Assembly (NCBI GenBank): GCA_046350295.1
Contig: JAXMAR010000040.1
Coordinates: 1-64,000, forward strand
Length of the DNA stretch: 64,000 bases
Origin: JAXMAR01 sp046350295
Lineage (GTDB): Bacteria > Planctomycetota > Planctomycetia > Gemmatales > Gemmataceae
Reading direction: 5' to 3'
Below are positions 52,965 to 61,931 of the stretch, one piece after another. The notes below the pieces were generated by a model. That model was not told where the DNA came from, made no database searches, and was given only the letters and a program-made list of their open reading frames with translations. A program made the translations under genes and the position numbers. Within the stretch, counting starts at the first letter, position 1, and every line of letters starts with the position of its first letter.

Positions 52965-54248
52965 ATGAAGATTCTCGTCATTGGCAAGGGCGGGAGGGAG
53001 CACGCGCTGGTTTGGAAGCTCGCCCAGTCCCCTCGCGTCACTCATGTCTTCTGCGCTCCAGGCAACGCCGGCACGGCCCTGGACGGCGTCAACGTCCCGA
53101 TCGAAGCCAACGACGTCGACGCCCTCGTCAAGTTCGCCAAGAAGGAAGGCATCGACTTCACCGTCGTCGGCCCCGAAGACCCGCTCGCCGCGGGCATGGT
53201 CGACTACTTCCAGGAATTCGGCCTGCGCGCCTTCGGCCCCACCCGCGCCGCGGCCCAGATCGAGGCGAGCAAGGTCTTCGCCAAGAAGCTGATGCGCGAC
53301 GCCGACGTGCCGACCGCCGAGTTCCGCGTCTTCGACCATCCCGACCCCGCCCGCGCCTACGTGCAGACGCGCGAGTATCCCGTCGTCGTCAAGGCCGACG
53401 GACTGGCCGCGGGAAAGGGCGTCATCGTCTGCTCCAACACCGAAGAAGCGCTGGCCGCCATCGAGCGCGTCATGGTGAAGGAGGAGTTCGGCCGGGCCGC
53501 CGGGCGACAGATCATCGTCGAGAAAAGGCTCGAAGGGGAGGAATTGAGCGTCCTCGCCCTCGTCTCCGGGCGGACCATCGTGCCGCTTGCTCCCTCCCAG
53601 GATCACAAACGCGCATTCGACGGCGACACCGGCCCCAACACCGGCGGCATGGGGGCCTATTCTCCCACCCCGCTGGCGACGCCCGAACTCCTCAACGACA
53701 TCGAAGCCCATGCCCTGGTGCCGACCGTACATGCCATGAAGCGGCGCCGCACGCCGTTTCGCGGCGTCCTCTACGCGGGCGTCATCGTCACCAACCAGGG
53801 GCCGCGCATCCTCGAGTACAACTGCCGCTTCGGCGACCCGGAGACCCAGCCGGTGCTGATGCGGCTCAAGACCGACCTGTGCGACCTGCTCCTCGCGGCC
53901 TACGAGGATCGCCTCGACGACTTCGCCGAGGACAAGCTCGTCTGGGACCCGCGCCCCGCCGTCTGCGTCGTCATCGCCAGCCAGGGCTACCCCGGCCCCT
54001 ACGCCAAGGGCAAGGTCATCCAGGGCCTGGAAGAGGCGGCCAAGCTCCCCGACGTCAAAGTGTTCCACGCCGGAACCAAGGTCCAGGACGGCATGACCGT
54101 CACCGACGGCGGCCGGGTCCTCGGCGTCACCGCCCTGGGCGACACCGTCTTCGAGGCGCGGCGCAAGGCCTACGAAGCGGTCGGCAAGATCACGTTCCAG
54201 GGCGCCTTCTTCCGCAAGGACATCGCGGAGAAGGTGTTGCAGAAATAG
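52965..54248 (+). CDS. purD: Phosphoribosylamine-glycine ligase
   Basis: 427 aa, normal length. 'ILVIGKGGREHALVWKLAQSP' at the N-terminus is the PurD signature. The ATP-grasp region includes 'YPVVVKADGLAAGKGVIVC', 'VEKRLEGEELSVLALVSG' and 'PNTGGMGAYSP'. 'ILEYNCRFGDPETQPVLMRL' carries the metal-binding Glu/Asn. It catalyses the second step of purine synthesis. Divergent from the DUF1579 gene. Confidence 0.96.
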   Translation: MKILVIGKGGREHALVWKLAQSPRVTHVFCAPGNAGTALDGVNVPIEANDVDALVKFAKKEGIDFTVVGPEDPLAAGMVDYFQEFGLRAFGPTRAAAQIEASKVFAKKLMRDADVPTAEFRVFDHPDPARAYVQTREYPVVVKADGLAAGKGVIVCSNTEEALAAIERVMVKEEFGRAAGRQIIVEKRLEGEELSVLALVSGRTIVPLAPSQDHKRAFDGDTGPNTGGMGAYSPTPLATPELLNDIEAHALVPTVHAMKRRRTPFRGVLYAGVIVTNQGPRILEYNCRFGDPETQPVLMRLKTDLCDLLLAAYEDRLDDFAEDKLVWDPRPAVCVVIASQGYPGPYAKGKVIQGLEEAAKLPDVKVFHAGTKVQDGMTVTDGGRVLGVTALGDTVFEARRKAYEAVGKITFQGAFFRKDIAEKVLQK

Positions 54249-54290
54249 CCTGTACCAGGCCATGCATTTTGGTAGCGGAAGATACGCCGC

Positions 54291-55031
54291 TCAAAGGCGT
54301 CCACCGTCAGGCCAATTCCGCCAGTGCGTGTTTGGCGGTTGCGTCGGTCGATACAGTCTCGCATCTCCAGTAGCCAGCACCCGAGCAAGTTGCTGAAACG
54401 TCTCGGAGCTGCTCGGCCCCTCTTTAGCAACGACATTCGGATGGTGCCACTCTTCCAGTTGCAGAATCTGCTCCATTCCTGGAAGGATGCTGACGCGCCG
54501 TACCTTCGCTGTCGCCAACACCTGGTCACGGGCGATGGCAGCAAGGAACCGGCAGAGTTCGAATACCTGCACCCGGGGCGCCTGCTCCAGGTGGATACCG
54601 TGCCGAACGTACTCGCCCGCGCTTGGCAGCGGAATCGCGCGCGTTCGAACGAGCACTTCGTCCGCGCCTTCGGCCACGAACTCATCGTTCTCCTCGTCCT
54701 GCCATGGCCCCGCCTGCACCGGAAAAATCGAACGATACTCGTTGTTTGGGCGATTGGCGAGGTACCGTTCGTAGGCCTGCCTGTTGACATAGTTCTCCGG
54801 CGGATCGCGGTCGTGCAGCCGGCTGGCAAAGGTCTGGATAGACGTGTCGGGTACTCCTGCTCGCGGCGAGTACCCAAACACTTCGATCACCATCGCCCAG
54901 TCCATTTCCGACCGGTAGAGCGAAAGCCGCGTCGCCGCTAGATAGACGTATCCATTGTCCAGCATCGGAAACGCGTAAGCATCGCAACAACGATCGAGAA
55001 TGGATAGGATTTCTGCAGGGTCGAACGTCAT
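54291..55031 (-). CDS. Conserved hypothetical, DUF7003-like
   Basis: 246 aa. The N-terminal pattern 'FPMLDNGYVYLAATRLSLYRSEMDWAMVIEVFGYSPRAG' in parts resembles a family I associate with DUF7003, though the assignment is from memory and tentative. No signal peptide or membrane segment is seen. It starts 12 bp after the stop of the FG-GAP gene on the same strand, so the two are probably co-transcribed. Confidence 0.5.
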   Translation of the reverse strand: MTFDPAEILSILDRCCDAYAFPMLDNGYVYLAATRLSLYRSEMDWAMVIEVFGYSPRAGVPDTSIQTFASRLHDRDPPENYVNRQAYERYLANRPNNEYRSIFPVQAGPWQDEENDEFVAEGADEVLVRTRAIPLPSAGEYVRHGIHLEQAPRVQVFELCRFLAAIARDQVLATAKVRRVSILPGMEQILQLEEWHHPNVVAKEGPSSSETFQQLARVLATGDARLYRPTQPPNTHWRNWPDGGRL

Positions 55032-55043
55032 GAGGACCCTCCC

Positions 55044-56084
55044 TCACCCCTTCCGCCGATACAACCACAGCCGGCTATCAACGTGAAACCCGCCGTCCTT
55101 CCGGCGCAGGCTCTTGCTCACGCTGACCACGAGGTCCAACCGTCCATCCCCGCCCTTCACGACCGCGAATGCGTCCAGCTCCCACGGCGCGGGGATGGTG
55201 AGCAACCGCCGCGCCGCCGCAAACCTCGGCGCCCCCTTGGCAGCCGTGTTCCGGAACCAGTAGATGCCGTAGCTGACCGGTTCGCTGCTCCCCTTGTTCT
55301 CCCGTCGAGCGGCGTCGCTCCCCTTCTGATACGCCACGCCCGCCAGCAGATCGCGCCTCCCATCTCCGTCCCAGTCCGCGAAGCCGAAGTATGCGGGCCG
55401 CGCGTCCGCGACCGCCGGCAAGGCGAACGGCTTCACCGGTACCTCGGTCTTGCCCGCCAACGGACCGGCGCCCACGTAGAGCGTCCATTGCCCCGAATGG
55501 CCGACGACCAGGTCGATACGGCCATCGCCATCCCAGTCCACCAGGTGCGGGTTCGTAACGGCCCGGCCGAAGGGGCCAAAGGGGCCGAAGCGATCGGGGC
55601 CGGGCCACTTCAACCGGACGTCCCTTCGCTCGGCAAAGCCGCCGTCCTTTTTCCGCGCGAACAAGTGGACCAGATCGGTGCGGCAACAGTTCGATCCCGA
55701 CACCAGATCGCCCCGGCCATCCCAGTCCCCGAACTGGGGACGAAACACCGCGGCGCTTCAACCCCGCACGCCGCTGATGTTCGCCGAGGGCACGGTCTCG
55801 TCGAGCCACTTCGGCTCGGCATACACCGGCCGAGCATTCGTCCCTGTGTTTCGGAAAACCAGCAACCGGCCGCGCCATGTGCCGGCGACCATGTCGATCT
55901 TGCCATCGCCATCGATGTCCGCGAACGCAGGGTACAGCTGGCCATACTCGGAGCCGTCCAGGATCGTCTCCGGAGGCTCGAACCCCGCATGCTCCTCCTC
56001 CGCCGGACCGGCGCCCGCGGGGCCGGCGCACAGCGCCCCGCCTATCACCAGATTGGCGAGCGCGATACTGAGGGGAAGTCGCAT
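55044..56084 (-). CDS. Candidate selenoprotein: secreted FG-GAP/VCBS protein with in-frame UGA
   Basis: Read through a TGA at 55758-55760, the frame gives 346 aa with residue 109 at the UGA. The ATG at 56084 has GGGAG 5 nt upstream and is followed by a signal peptide. FG-GAP/VCBS calcium-type repeats occur on both sides of the UGA: 'YPAFADIDGDGKIDMVAG' before it, and 'PQFGDWDGRGDLVSGS', 'PHLVDWDGDGRIDLVVG', 'FGFADWDGDGRRDLLAG' after. The beta-propeller would be incomplete without read-through. A hairpin with a 5-nt loop lies 22 nt after the UGA. A nonsense mutation or Trp codon change remains possible. Confidence 0.62.
55725..55757 (-). promoter_or_regulatory. SECIS-like hairpin after UGA
   Basis: On the minus strand GTCCCC, loop AGTTC, GGGGAC: a 6-bp stem at 55725-55741, with the loop starting 22 nt after the UGA and G in its second position. 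The loop core AGUU matches the other candidate at 36411-36429. An alternative 6-bp stem (CCCAGT/ACTGGG) competes, so the fold is less certain. Confidence 0.5.
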
Positions 56085-56195
56085 GAGACTCCCTTTGTGG
56101 GCCCGACGATGAAGCTCACCCTTTGTCATGCCGTTCGGCCTTTGGCTCTACCTGGCCATGCCCGCAGCGGCCCCCGAACAGTTCGGCTCGCCCCG

Positions 56196-56675
56196 CTATT
56201 TCTTATCCGCTTTCTTCCGCTCCCACACTCCGCTCAGGTCGAACGCATTTCCCCGCTTTTCAAAGAGGAGCGTCTTCGAACTCGTGAGCTTGAGCCTGTT
56301 CCCCATGACCTCGTAGGCCATCTCGGTCAACTCCGTGCGCTTGTCCCCCTTCGTCTCGGTCAGGACGATGAACCGCTTCTTGTCCTTCTCCTTTAGTTCG
56401 GCGCTCCACGAGGGGCCGGGCGCTACCGAGATCCCGAACCTGGACACGAAGCTGAGCACGCTCGCCTGGCCGGCCGCGCCCTTGTTGAACTCCAGCTTCA
56501 TCGCAAAGTGGCCCGTGACGCCCGGGGCGAACGTCATCTTCGGGCTCATCCACGTGCCCGTGAGCTTCCCGATGTCCGTTGCGAACTCCTTGACGTCGGT
56601 TTCCGGCCCGTCGCTTGCGGGCGCGGCGAGGATGACCCCGAGAAACATGGTGGCTGAGGCGAGCACTCGCAACAT
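56196..56675 (-). CDS. Secreted lipocalin-like hypothetical
   Basis: 159 aa from the ATG at 56675 with GGAGG upstream (an in-frame GTG at 56687 is less likely). A signal peptide ends near 'LAAPASDG'. 'IGKLTGTWMSPKMTF', a run of beta-strands and a closing 'FDLSGVWERKK' suggest a small beta-barrel like TIGR03067/lipocalin-type planctomycete proteins. The family is not certain. It is the first gene of a minus-strand run with the FG-GAP gene. Confidence 0.6.
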   Translation of the reverse strand: MLRVLASATMFLGVILAAPASDGPETDVKEFATDIGKLTGTWMSPKMTFAPGVTGHFAMKLEFNKGAAGQASVLSFVSRFGISVAPGPSWSAELKEKDKKRFIVLTETKGDKRTELTEMAYEVMGNRLKLTSSKTLLFEKRGNAFDLSGVWERKKADKK

Positions 56676-56914
56676 GATGACCTCCACGAATAAAGGCGCC
56701 GAACAACTGCGTTCCTTGCCGGGCAGGCTGCCCGGAACGTGATATCTCGAAACAGTCGCTCGATTTTCCGCTTGCGCATCTCGCGGCAGCGGGTTTCTTC
56801 AACTTTTCGGAGATAGCCTCTTGTTGGAGCCATCGCCGAGCGGGGTGGCAAGGCCGTCACCATCTGCCGGAAGGCGGAACTCTGACACTGTGCCCTCCTG
56901 CGGGCGACACCGCT

Positions 56915-59161
56915 TCAGGCCAAGCGCGGGTCCGCACAAGGACCGACCCGGCAAGGAAAGCCCTTCAGATGCGGCACCCCTTGCTCGCGGTCGATCAACT
57001 CTTCCCCGTCACCGCAGAGTTGGCCGTCGGCGAACGTCCAGGCGCTGGACAGGTGTTCGCGTCCCTGGGACGTCTCCGGCATCCACCAGCCATGCGGCAC
57101 GCGCACCAGGCCGGGCGGCATCTCGGGGCGGATCTCCACCATCGCCTTCATCTTGCCCGTACGCGTCTCGGCCTCGGCCCAGGCGCCCGCCGCTAGGCCC
57201 AGCGAGCGAGCGTCGGCCTCGTGCAGGAACATTTTCGGCAGCGGCTTCCGCTTGCGCAACTCCTCGACGTGGCGCTGGCCGCTGTGGAAGTATTCGTCGT
57301 CGCGCACGCCGACGAAGAGCGTCAACGGATACTCCTTGTCGGGCTGCGGCGCCTCGCGATAGTAGGGCAGGGGGTCGAAGCCGAGCCCGGCCAGGACGCT
57401 CGATGACAGTTCGACCTTGCCGGACGGCGTGGCGAAGCCGGTCTTCTCGTACTTACGGTATTGGGGCGGCGGCATGTAGAACGGCGTGGTCGCGGCGAAC
57501 TCGGCGAATGTCTTGCCCATGGGGGCGAGGCGATAATCGTGGACCTCCTCGAGCGTCCGCCAGGGGAAGTGTTCGGCGAACCCCAGGCGCACGGCAAGCT
57601 GACGCCAGAAGTCGAAAGTCCCGCGGCATTCGCCGGGCGGTTGGATTGCCTGCTCCGACGCCTGGGCGAACGGGATCCAGCCGTAGCCGTCCCACAGGTG
57701 CGGGCGTTCGAGCCAGCTATCGCCGGGCAGGACGTAATCGGCGAGCTGGGCGGTCGGCGTCATCTGGTGCTCGTGGACGACGACCAGGTCCTGCGCCATC
57801 AAGGCAGCGCCGATGAGCTTCATGTTGGCGAAACCCATCAGCGTGTTGTTGCCCAGCGAGAAGAACGCCTTGACCGGGTACGGCTTGCCGTGGGCCATGG
57901 CGCGGAAGACATCCGGCGGGCTAGCCATGTAGCTGCCCGCGACGACGTTGGCGTACTTCTTTCCCCACACACGCTCGGTCGGCTCGGCCAGCGCCGCGGT
58001 ACCGCGGTAGGTGAATGCGGGGTGCGTGTCGGCGCCGAGTTGCTTGGCCTTCTGCGCGTCGGAAAGAAGCTCGTGGCCTTCGAGGTCGCACTCCGGGACG
58101 ATGCCGGGGAGCCACCCGGTGAACACGTCGCCGCCGGGCACGTCGAGATTGCCGGTCAGCGCCCGCAGGGCGCACTGCAGCCGGATCGCCGACGTGCTGG
58201 AGACCTGCTGATCGGTGATCGGCGTCCAGGGAATGACGGCCGGCCCGCTGGTCGCGTACATGCGGGCGGCGGCGCGGATCAGCTCCGCATCGACGCCGGT
58301 GATCGCCGCTACGCGCTCGAGCGGATATTCGGCGACGCGTTTCTTCAGATCGTCGAAGCCGACGGTCCATTTCTCGACGAAGCCGCGATCGTAAAGCCCC
58401 TCCTCGATGATGACGTTGACCCAGCCAAGGCACATGGCCGCGTCGGTTCCGGCACGCAAGGGGAGCCAGAGCGTCGCCCGCTCGGCGCTTTCGCTCTTGC
58501 GCGGGTCGAGCACAATCAGCTTTGCGCCGCGCGCTTCGGCTCCGCGGATGAAGTTGTAGAACGGCGTCCACGAGTGCTTCTTGGGATTGTGGCCGAACAG
58601 AACGATGCAATTCGTCTGAAAAAAATCGGGGAACGGGAACCAGCCGTAGACCATGCGATTGATGGCGGCCGTGTTGCCGGCGCACAAGGCGACGCCGCTC
58701 ATCCAGTTGGGCGAGCCGAGCACGTTCATGAAGCGCCGGCAGGCGCCGTTCTCGACGTTGGTGTTCCACGGACTGTTGGCGACGGCGAACGCCTCCGGCC
58801 CATAGCGGTCGACGACGCGTTTCAGGCGCTCGGCGATGTCGTCGAGGGCCGCGTCCCAGGTGACGCGCTCCCAGCGACCTGCGCCGCGCTCGCCGACGCG
58901 CCGCTGCGGATAAAGCACGCGACTCGGATGCGTGAAGTTGCGCGGAGCGTAAACGCCCTTGATGCAGATGTTGAGCCGCAGCGGCGGAATGCCGGTCGTC
59001 TTGATCCGCACGACCTCGCCATCGCGCACCTCCGCTTTCAGGATGCAGCCGGCGTCGCAACTGGAGCAGACGACATACTTTTCGGTGGCGGGGAGGGGAG
59101 TGGTTGTCAAGGGACGACCGACCTTTTCTATGGGGAGGCCAGATGAAAACGGCACTAGCAC
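56915..59161 (-). CDS. Molybdopterin oxidoreductase, catalytic subunit
   Basis: 748 aa DMSO-reductase-superfamily enzyme. The [4Fe-4S] ligands are Cys32, 35, 39 and 66 (CSSCDAGC...NIC). The metal-coordinating residue is probably Cys160 in 'SGVALCAGNTAAINRM'. 'FGHNPKKHSW' and 'LIVLDPRKSESAERA' bind the cofactor, and the C-terminal dinucleotide-binding domain ends near 'PHGWW'. No Tat signal is visible and the start (GTG at 59161) is uncertain, so it may be cytoplasmic. No iron-sulfur or membrane partner genes are adjacent. The substrate is unknown. Confidence 0.85.
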   Translation of the reverse strand: MLVPFSSGLPIEKVGRPLTTTPLPATEKYVVCSSCDAGCILKAEVRDGEVVRIKTTGIPPLRLNICIKGVYAPRNFTHPSRVLYPQRRVGERGAGRWERVTWDAALDDIAERLKRVVDRYGPEAFAVANSPWNTNVENGACRRFMNVLGSPNWMSGVALCAGNTAAINRMVYGWFPFPDFFQTNCIVLFGHNPKKHSWTPFYNFIRGAEARGAKLIVLDPRKSESAERATLWLPLRAGTDAAMCLGWVNVIIEEGLYDRGFVEKWTVGFDDLKKRVAEYPLERVAAITGVDAELIRAAARMYATSGPAVIPWTPITDQQVSSTSAIRLQCALRALTGNLDVPGGDVFTGWLPGIVPECDLEGHELLSDAQKAKQLGADTHPAFTYRGTAALAEPTERVWGKKYANVVAGSYMASPPDVFRAMAHGKPYPVKAFFSLGNNTLMGFANMKLIGAALMAQDLVVVHEHQMTPTAQLADYVLPGDSWLERPHLWDGYGWIPFAQASEQAIQPPGECRGTFDFWRQLAVRLGFAEHFPWRTLEEVHDYRLAPMGKTFAEFAATTPFYMPPPQYRKYEKTGFATPSGKVELSSSVLAGLGFDPLPYYREAPQPDKEYPLTLFVGVRDDEYFHSGQRHVEELRKRKPLPKMFLHEADARSLGLAAGAWAEAETRTGKMKAMVEIRPEMPPGLVRVPHGWWMPETSQGREHLSSAWTFADGQLCGDGEELIDREQGVPHLKGFPCRVGPCADPRLA

Positions 59162-59431
59162 GCCCTAACAAGGCCGCGCGCTCTATCACGGCCATGACAC
59201 CACCCCAGCCAGCCGCTGTCAAGACGCCGCTTCGCTCTACTCCGACCACGCCCGCTTATGGGCGCCATCCCTTCAAGCGCGCACCCCGCACGCCCACGTC
59301 TCCTCCGCACGTGCCCGCCCCCTCATCAACCCCCGGCGCCAGCCCAAATCACGCGCCGCAAACCGCCTCGAACCGCCCCTCAGCCCCTCGCCAGCCCGCC
59401 CAACCGAGCCCGCCAGGCGCCAACAAGCCGT

Positions 59432-60121
59432 TCACCGTTTACCCGCTTTGCGCCGCGCCTTCTTCCCCTTCTCCGCCGGCGCCGCGCCCCCGCTCACCAC
59501 TGTTCGTAGCTTCTCCGGCGACGAGAACACGTCCATCGATCCCGTCCGCAGCACCTCGCCCATCAACGCCGCCTTCCCCGCCGACGCCGCCGGCCGCAGC
59601 ATCCGCACGATGTCCAGCGCGAACTCCGGCTCCAACGACTTCATGATGGGCCTCATCTCCTCCTCCATGCGCTGCTCCTTGCGATATCCCTCCCACTCAT
59701 CCATGTTCACCCGATCCGGTTCGACCCCCTTCGGCAAGACATAAGTGAACAACACCCGCGCCGCCGCCACGTTGCCCTCCAGCGCAAGCTGCACCAGCTT
59801 CTCCCCGATAGCCGTTATCTTCTCCTCCGGCGCCGCGTCCAGGAGCGCCCATTTCAACCGCGCCACCCGCCGGTTATAAGGATTCCCCGTCCGCAAGCCC
59901 GCGCGCGAGTCCAAGCCCGCAGGCGAGTCTTCGAGCCTGCGGGGTGACGCCGCCCCCTCCGCACGCGCCCCACCACCCCCTTCCGCGCCCCCCGCTTGCG
60001 GCTTCGCGGCCGCCGCGTCTTCCCGAGGCGCATTCGCCGGCGTCTCCTTCTCCGCGTGCAGCACGCCGTTCCCATTCCCGTTCGCCAGCAAGGCATCCAA
60101 CGAAAAACGTGACTGGTCCAT
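59432..60121 (-). CDS. Hypothetical protein, DUF5681-like
   Basis: 229 aa from the ATG at 60121 with GGAG upstream. An Ala/Glu/Gly-rich N-terminus is followed by 'NPYNRRVARLKWALLDAAPEEKITAIGEKLVQLALEGNVAAARVLFTYVLPKGV' in parts, a helical region resembling DUF5681/phage-related proteins of planctomycetes. The C-terminus is Lys/Arg-rich and may bind nucleic acid. The family is tentative. Confidence 0.5.
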   Translation of the reverse strand: MDQSRFSLDALLANGNGNGVLHAEKETPANAPREDAAAAKPQAGGAEGGGGARAEGAASPRRLEDSPAGLDSRAGLRTGNPYNRRVARLKWALLDAAPEEKITAIGEKLVQLALEGNVAAARVLFTYVLPKGVEPDRVNMDEWEGYRKEQRMEEEMRPIMKSLEPEFALDIVRMLRPAASAGKAALMGEVLRTGSMDVFSSPEKLRTVVSGGAAPAEKGKKARRKAGKR

Positions 60122-60305
60122 GACACTCTCCAACGAAGCGCGCAGAAGTGAAGTCGACGCCCGGGCCGCGCGCAGCCCAGGCGCCTGGAAGGGATCAACC
60201 TATCTCGAGCCTAAACCAGCCACAGACGATTTGGTAGCTCCGTTGCAAAGGAGCCGATCGGGACTGCTTCCGCGACGTCAGTCACCTTTTTGTTTCAAAG
60301 CCCCT

Positions 60306-60334
60306 TTGCAATCGCCGAATCGATAGATTAGAGT
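60306..60334 (+). promoter_or_regulatory. Weak sigma-70-like promoter candidate
   Basis: TTGCAA and TAGAGT separated by 17 bp, each matching four of six consensus bases, lie about 45 bp upstream of the prepilin-like gene. TTGCAAAGG (60243) and CCTTTGCAA (60303) form a 9-bp inverted pair overlapping the -35. Low confidence. Confidence 0.3.
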
Positions 60335-60376
60335 AACCTCATTGATTTCTCATCTTTCCTTACATCGAGGTTCGCC

Positions 60377-61384
60377 ATGGATTTGCGACCGCGCCCGCCA
60401 AGACACGCCTTCACGCTCATCGAATTGCTCGTGGTCATCGCCATCATCGCCATCCTGATCGCCTTGCTGGTGCCCGCCGTCCAGAAGGTCCGCGAGGCCG
60501 CCGCCCGCACCAGCTGTAGCAACAACCTCCGCCAACTCGCCGTCGCCGTCCACAGCTACGAGAGTGTCTACAAACGGCTGCCTCCCGCCGGTACGGGCTA
60601 TGGCTGGTGCAGCAGCAACGCCGGCGGCACGGGCGATGCCGCCATTCAGAACCTGAGCGGCTGGGTGCTCGTCCTGCCGTATTTCGAGCAAGGGGCGCTC
60701 GCTTCCCGGCTCAACACCAAGCTGGCCTTCGCCAATCAGAACACCGGTTATTGCTGCGGCTACACGGGCAACGCCAACGGCGCCCTCGCTGGCAACGCCA
60801 CCACCGACGGCAACGGCGCCCTCATGTCCACCGTCATCCCCCTGATGCAGTGCCCGTCCGACAGCGGCAATCCGGTGATGGCGGCCAGCTCCGCCTATGG
60901 CCCGGGCGGCAGCCTTACCGGCGCCAAGACCAGCTACGATTTCGTCACATCGCAAAACGACTCCGGCCTGGGCACGAACGGTTGCAATTACTGGAAACGG
61001 AACGCCGGCGCCGCTCGCTATATCTTCGGCGAGAACAGCGACACCAAGCTGGTGCAGATCACCGACGGCACGAGCAACACCTTCATGCTCGGCGAAAACA
61101 CCTTCGAGGTCTACAACGGCCGCTCCAGCTGCTGGGGCTATCGCGGCTGGGTCATGACCGGTGTCGACCCCGCCGCCGGCATCAACAACTGGTCCTATCC
61201 CGGCACGACCGCCATCCCCGGTCGACTCGGCAGCTGGGGCCGCGCCGGCAGCCTGCACACCGGCGGCTGCTTCTTCGCCATGGGGGACGCCTCCGTCCGC
61301 TTCGTCAGCGAAACGCTGACCACCACCGCGCTGATCCAGGCCGCCCGCATGCAAGACGGATCGGCTCCCAACCTCGACCAGTAA
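60377..61384 (+). CDS. DUF1559 prepilin-like protein (H-X9-DG type)
   Basis: 335 aa. The N-terminus has the type IV prepilin cleavage motif 'FTLIELLVVIAIIAILIALL' after a short basic leader (Phe at about residue 12). 'AVQKVREAAARTSCSNNLRQLAVAVHSYE' follows, as in DUF1559 proteins. The C-terminal 'HTGGCFFAMGDASVRF' corresponds to the H-X9-DG signature, with Asp-Ala in place of Asp-Gly. These pseudopilin-like proteins are strongly expanded in planctomycetes. A GAGG lies upstream of the ATG. A small lipoprotein gene follows at 72 bp. Confidence 0.93.
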   Translation: MDLRPRPPRHAFTLIELLVVIAIIAILIALLVPAVQKVREAAARTSCSNNLRQLAVAVHSYESVYKRLPPAGTGYGWCSSNAGGTGDAAIQNLSGWVLVLPYFEQGALASRLNTKLAFANQNTGYCCGYTGNANGALAGNATTDGNGALMSTVIPLMQCPSDSGNPVMAASSAYGPGGSLTGAKTSYDFVTSQNDSGLGTNGCNYWKRNAGAARYIFGENSDTKLVQITDGTSNTFMLGENTFEVYNGRSSCWGYRGWVMTGVDPAAGINNWSYPGTTAIPGRLGSWGRAGSLHTGGCFFAMGDASVRFVSETLTTTALIQAARMQDGSAPNLDQ

Positions 61385-61455
61385 CCTGAAGGCGCCAATC
61401 GATCGGCGCCGGCAATCCCCCCGAAGAAACCACCACCTCGTCACTGGAGCCGTCG

Positions 61456-61887
61456 ATGTCGCGCCTGTGGGCCTTTGTTCTTTGCGTCGCCCTGTCGGTC
61501 CTCGCCGGTTGCGGCTCGTCCAGCGGTCCGAAGCTGATCGCCGCGGCGGGCAAGGTCACGTACAAGGACAAGGCCCTGAGCGGCGCCACTGTCAGCTTCT
61601 TCCCCGTCGAAGGCGCCGAAGGGACCGGCGGCAGCGGCACGACCGACGCGGAGGGAAACTACAAGATCGCCTACGCGCGCGGCGGTGAAGGGTTGCCCGC
61701 GGGCAAGTACAAGGTCACCATCAGCAAGCGGCTCATGCCCGACGGTTCCGCGCCGCCCCCCGACGTGGCCCCCATGGATTCCCCCGCCAAGGAAACCCTC
61801 CCCCCTATCTACAGCGAGCTCGACCGCACCACCCTCAAGGCCGAGGTCAAAGAAGGGGCGACCCACAACTTCGACCTCCCGAAATAA
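61456..61887 (+). CDS. Carboxypeptidase-regulatory-like lipoprotein
   Basis: 143 aa. The lipobox 'LSVLAGC' gives Cys19. 'GKVTYKDKALSGATVSFFP' and 'GTTDAEGNYKIAYARGGEGLPAGKYKVTIS' in parts form a transthyretin-like/carboxypeptidase regulatory beta-sandwich. Such small lipoproteins commonly follow DUF1559 genes in planctomycetes, as here. It is likely a surface-associated partner. Confidence 0.85.
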   Translation: MSRLWAFVLCVALSVLAGCGSSSGPKLIAAAGKVTYKDKALSGATVSFFPVEGAEGTGGSGTTDAEGNYKIAYARGGEGLPAGKYKVTISKRLMPDGSAPPPDVAPMDSPAKETLPPIYSELDRTTLKAEVKEGATHNFDLPK

Positions 61888-61931
61888 GGTGTCGGGACCG
61901 TCTCAGGACCCTTTTTCTATCCTCTTCGCCG

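Noticed and set aside
59104..59646. 180-aa Pro/Ser-rich plus-strand frame
   Set aside because: Pro/Ala/Ser/Arg composition from GC-rich spacer and the reverse of a minus-strand gene; the spacer 59162-59431 shows no supported gene.
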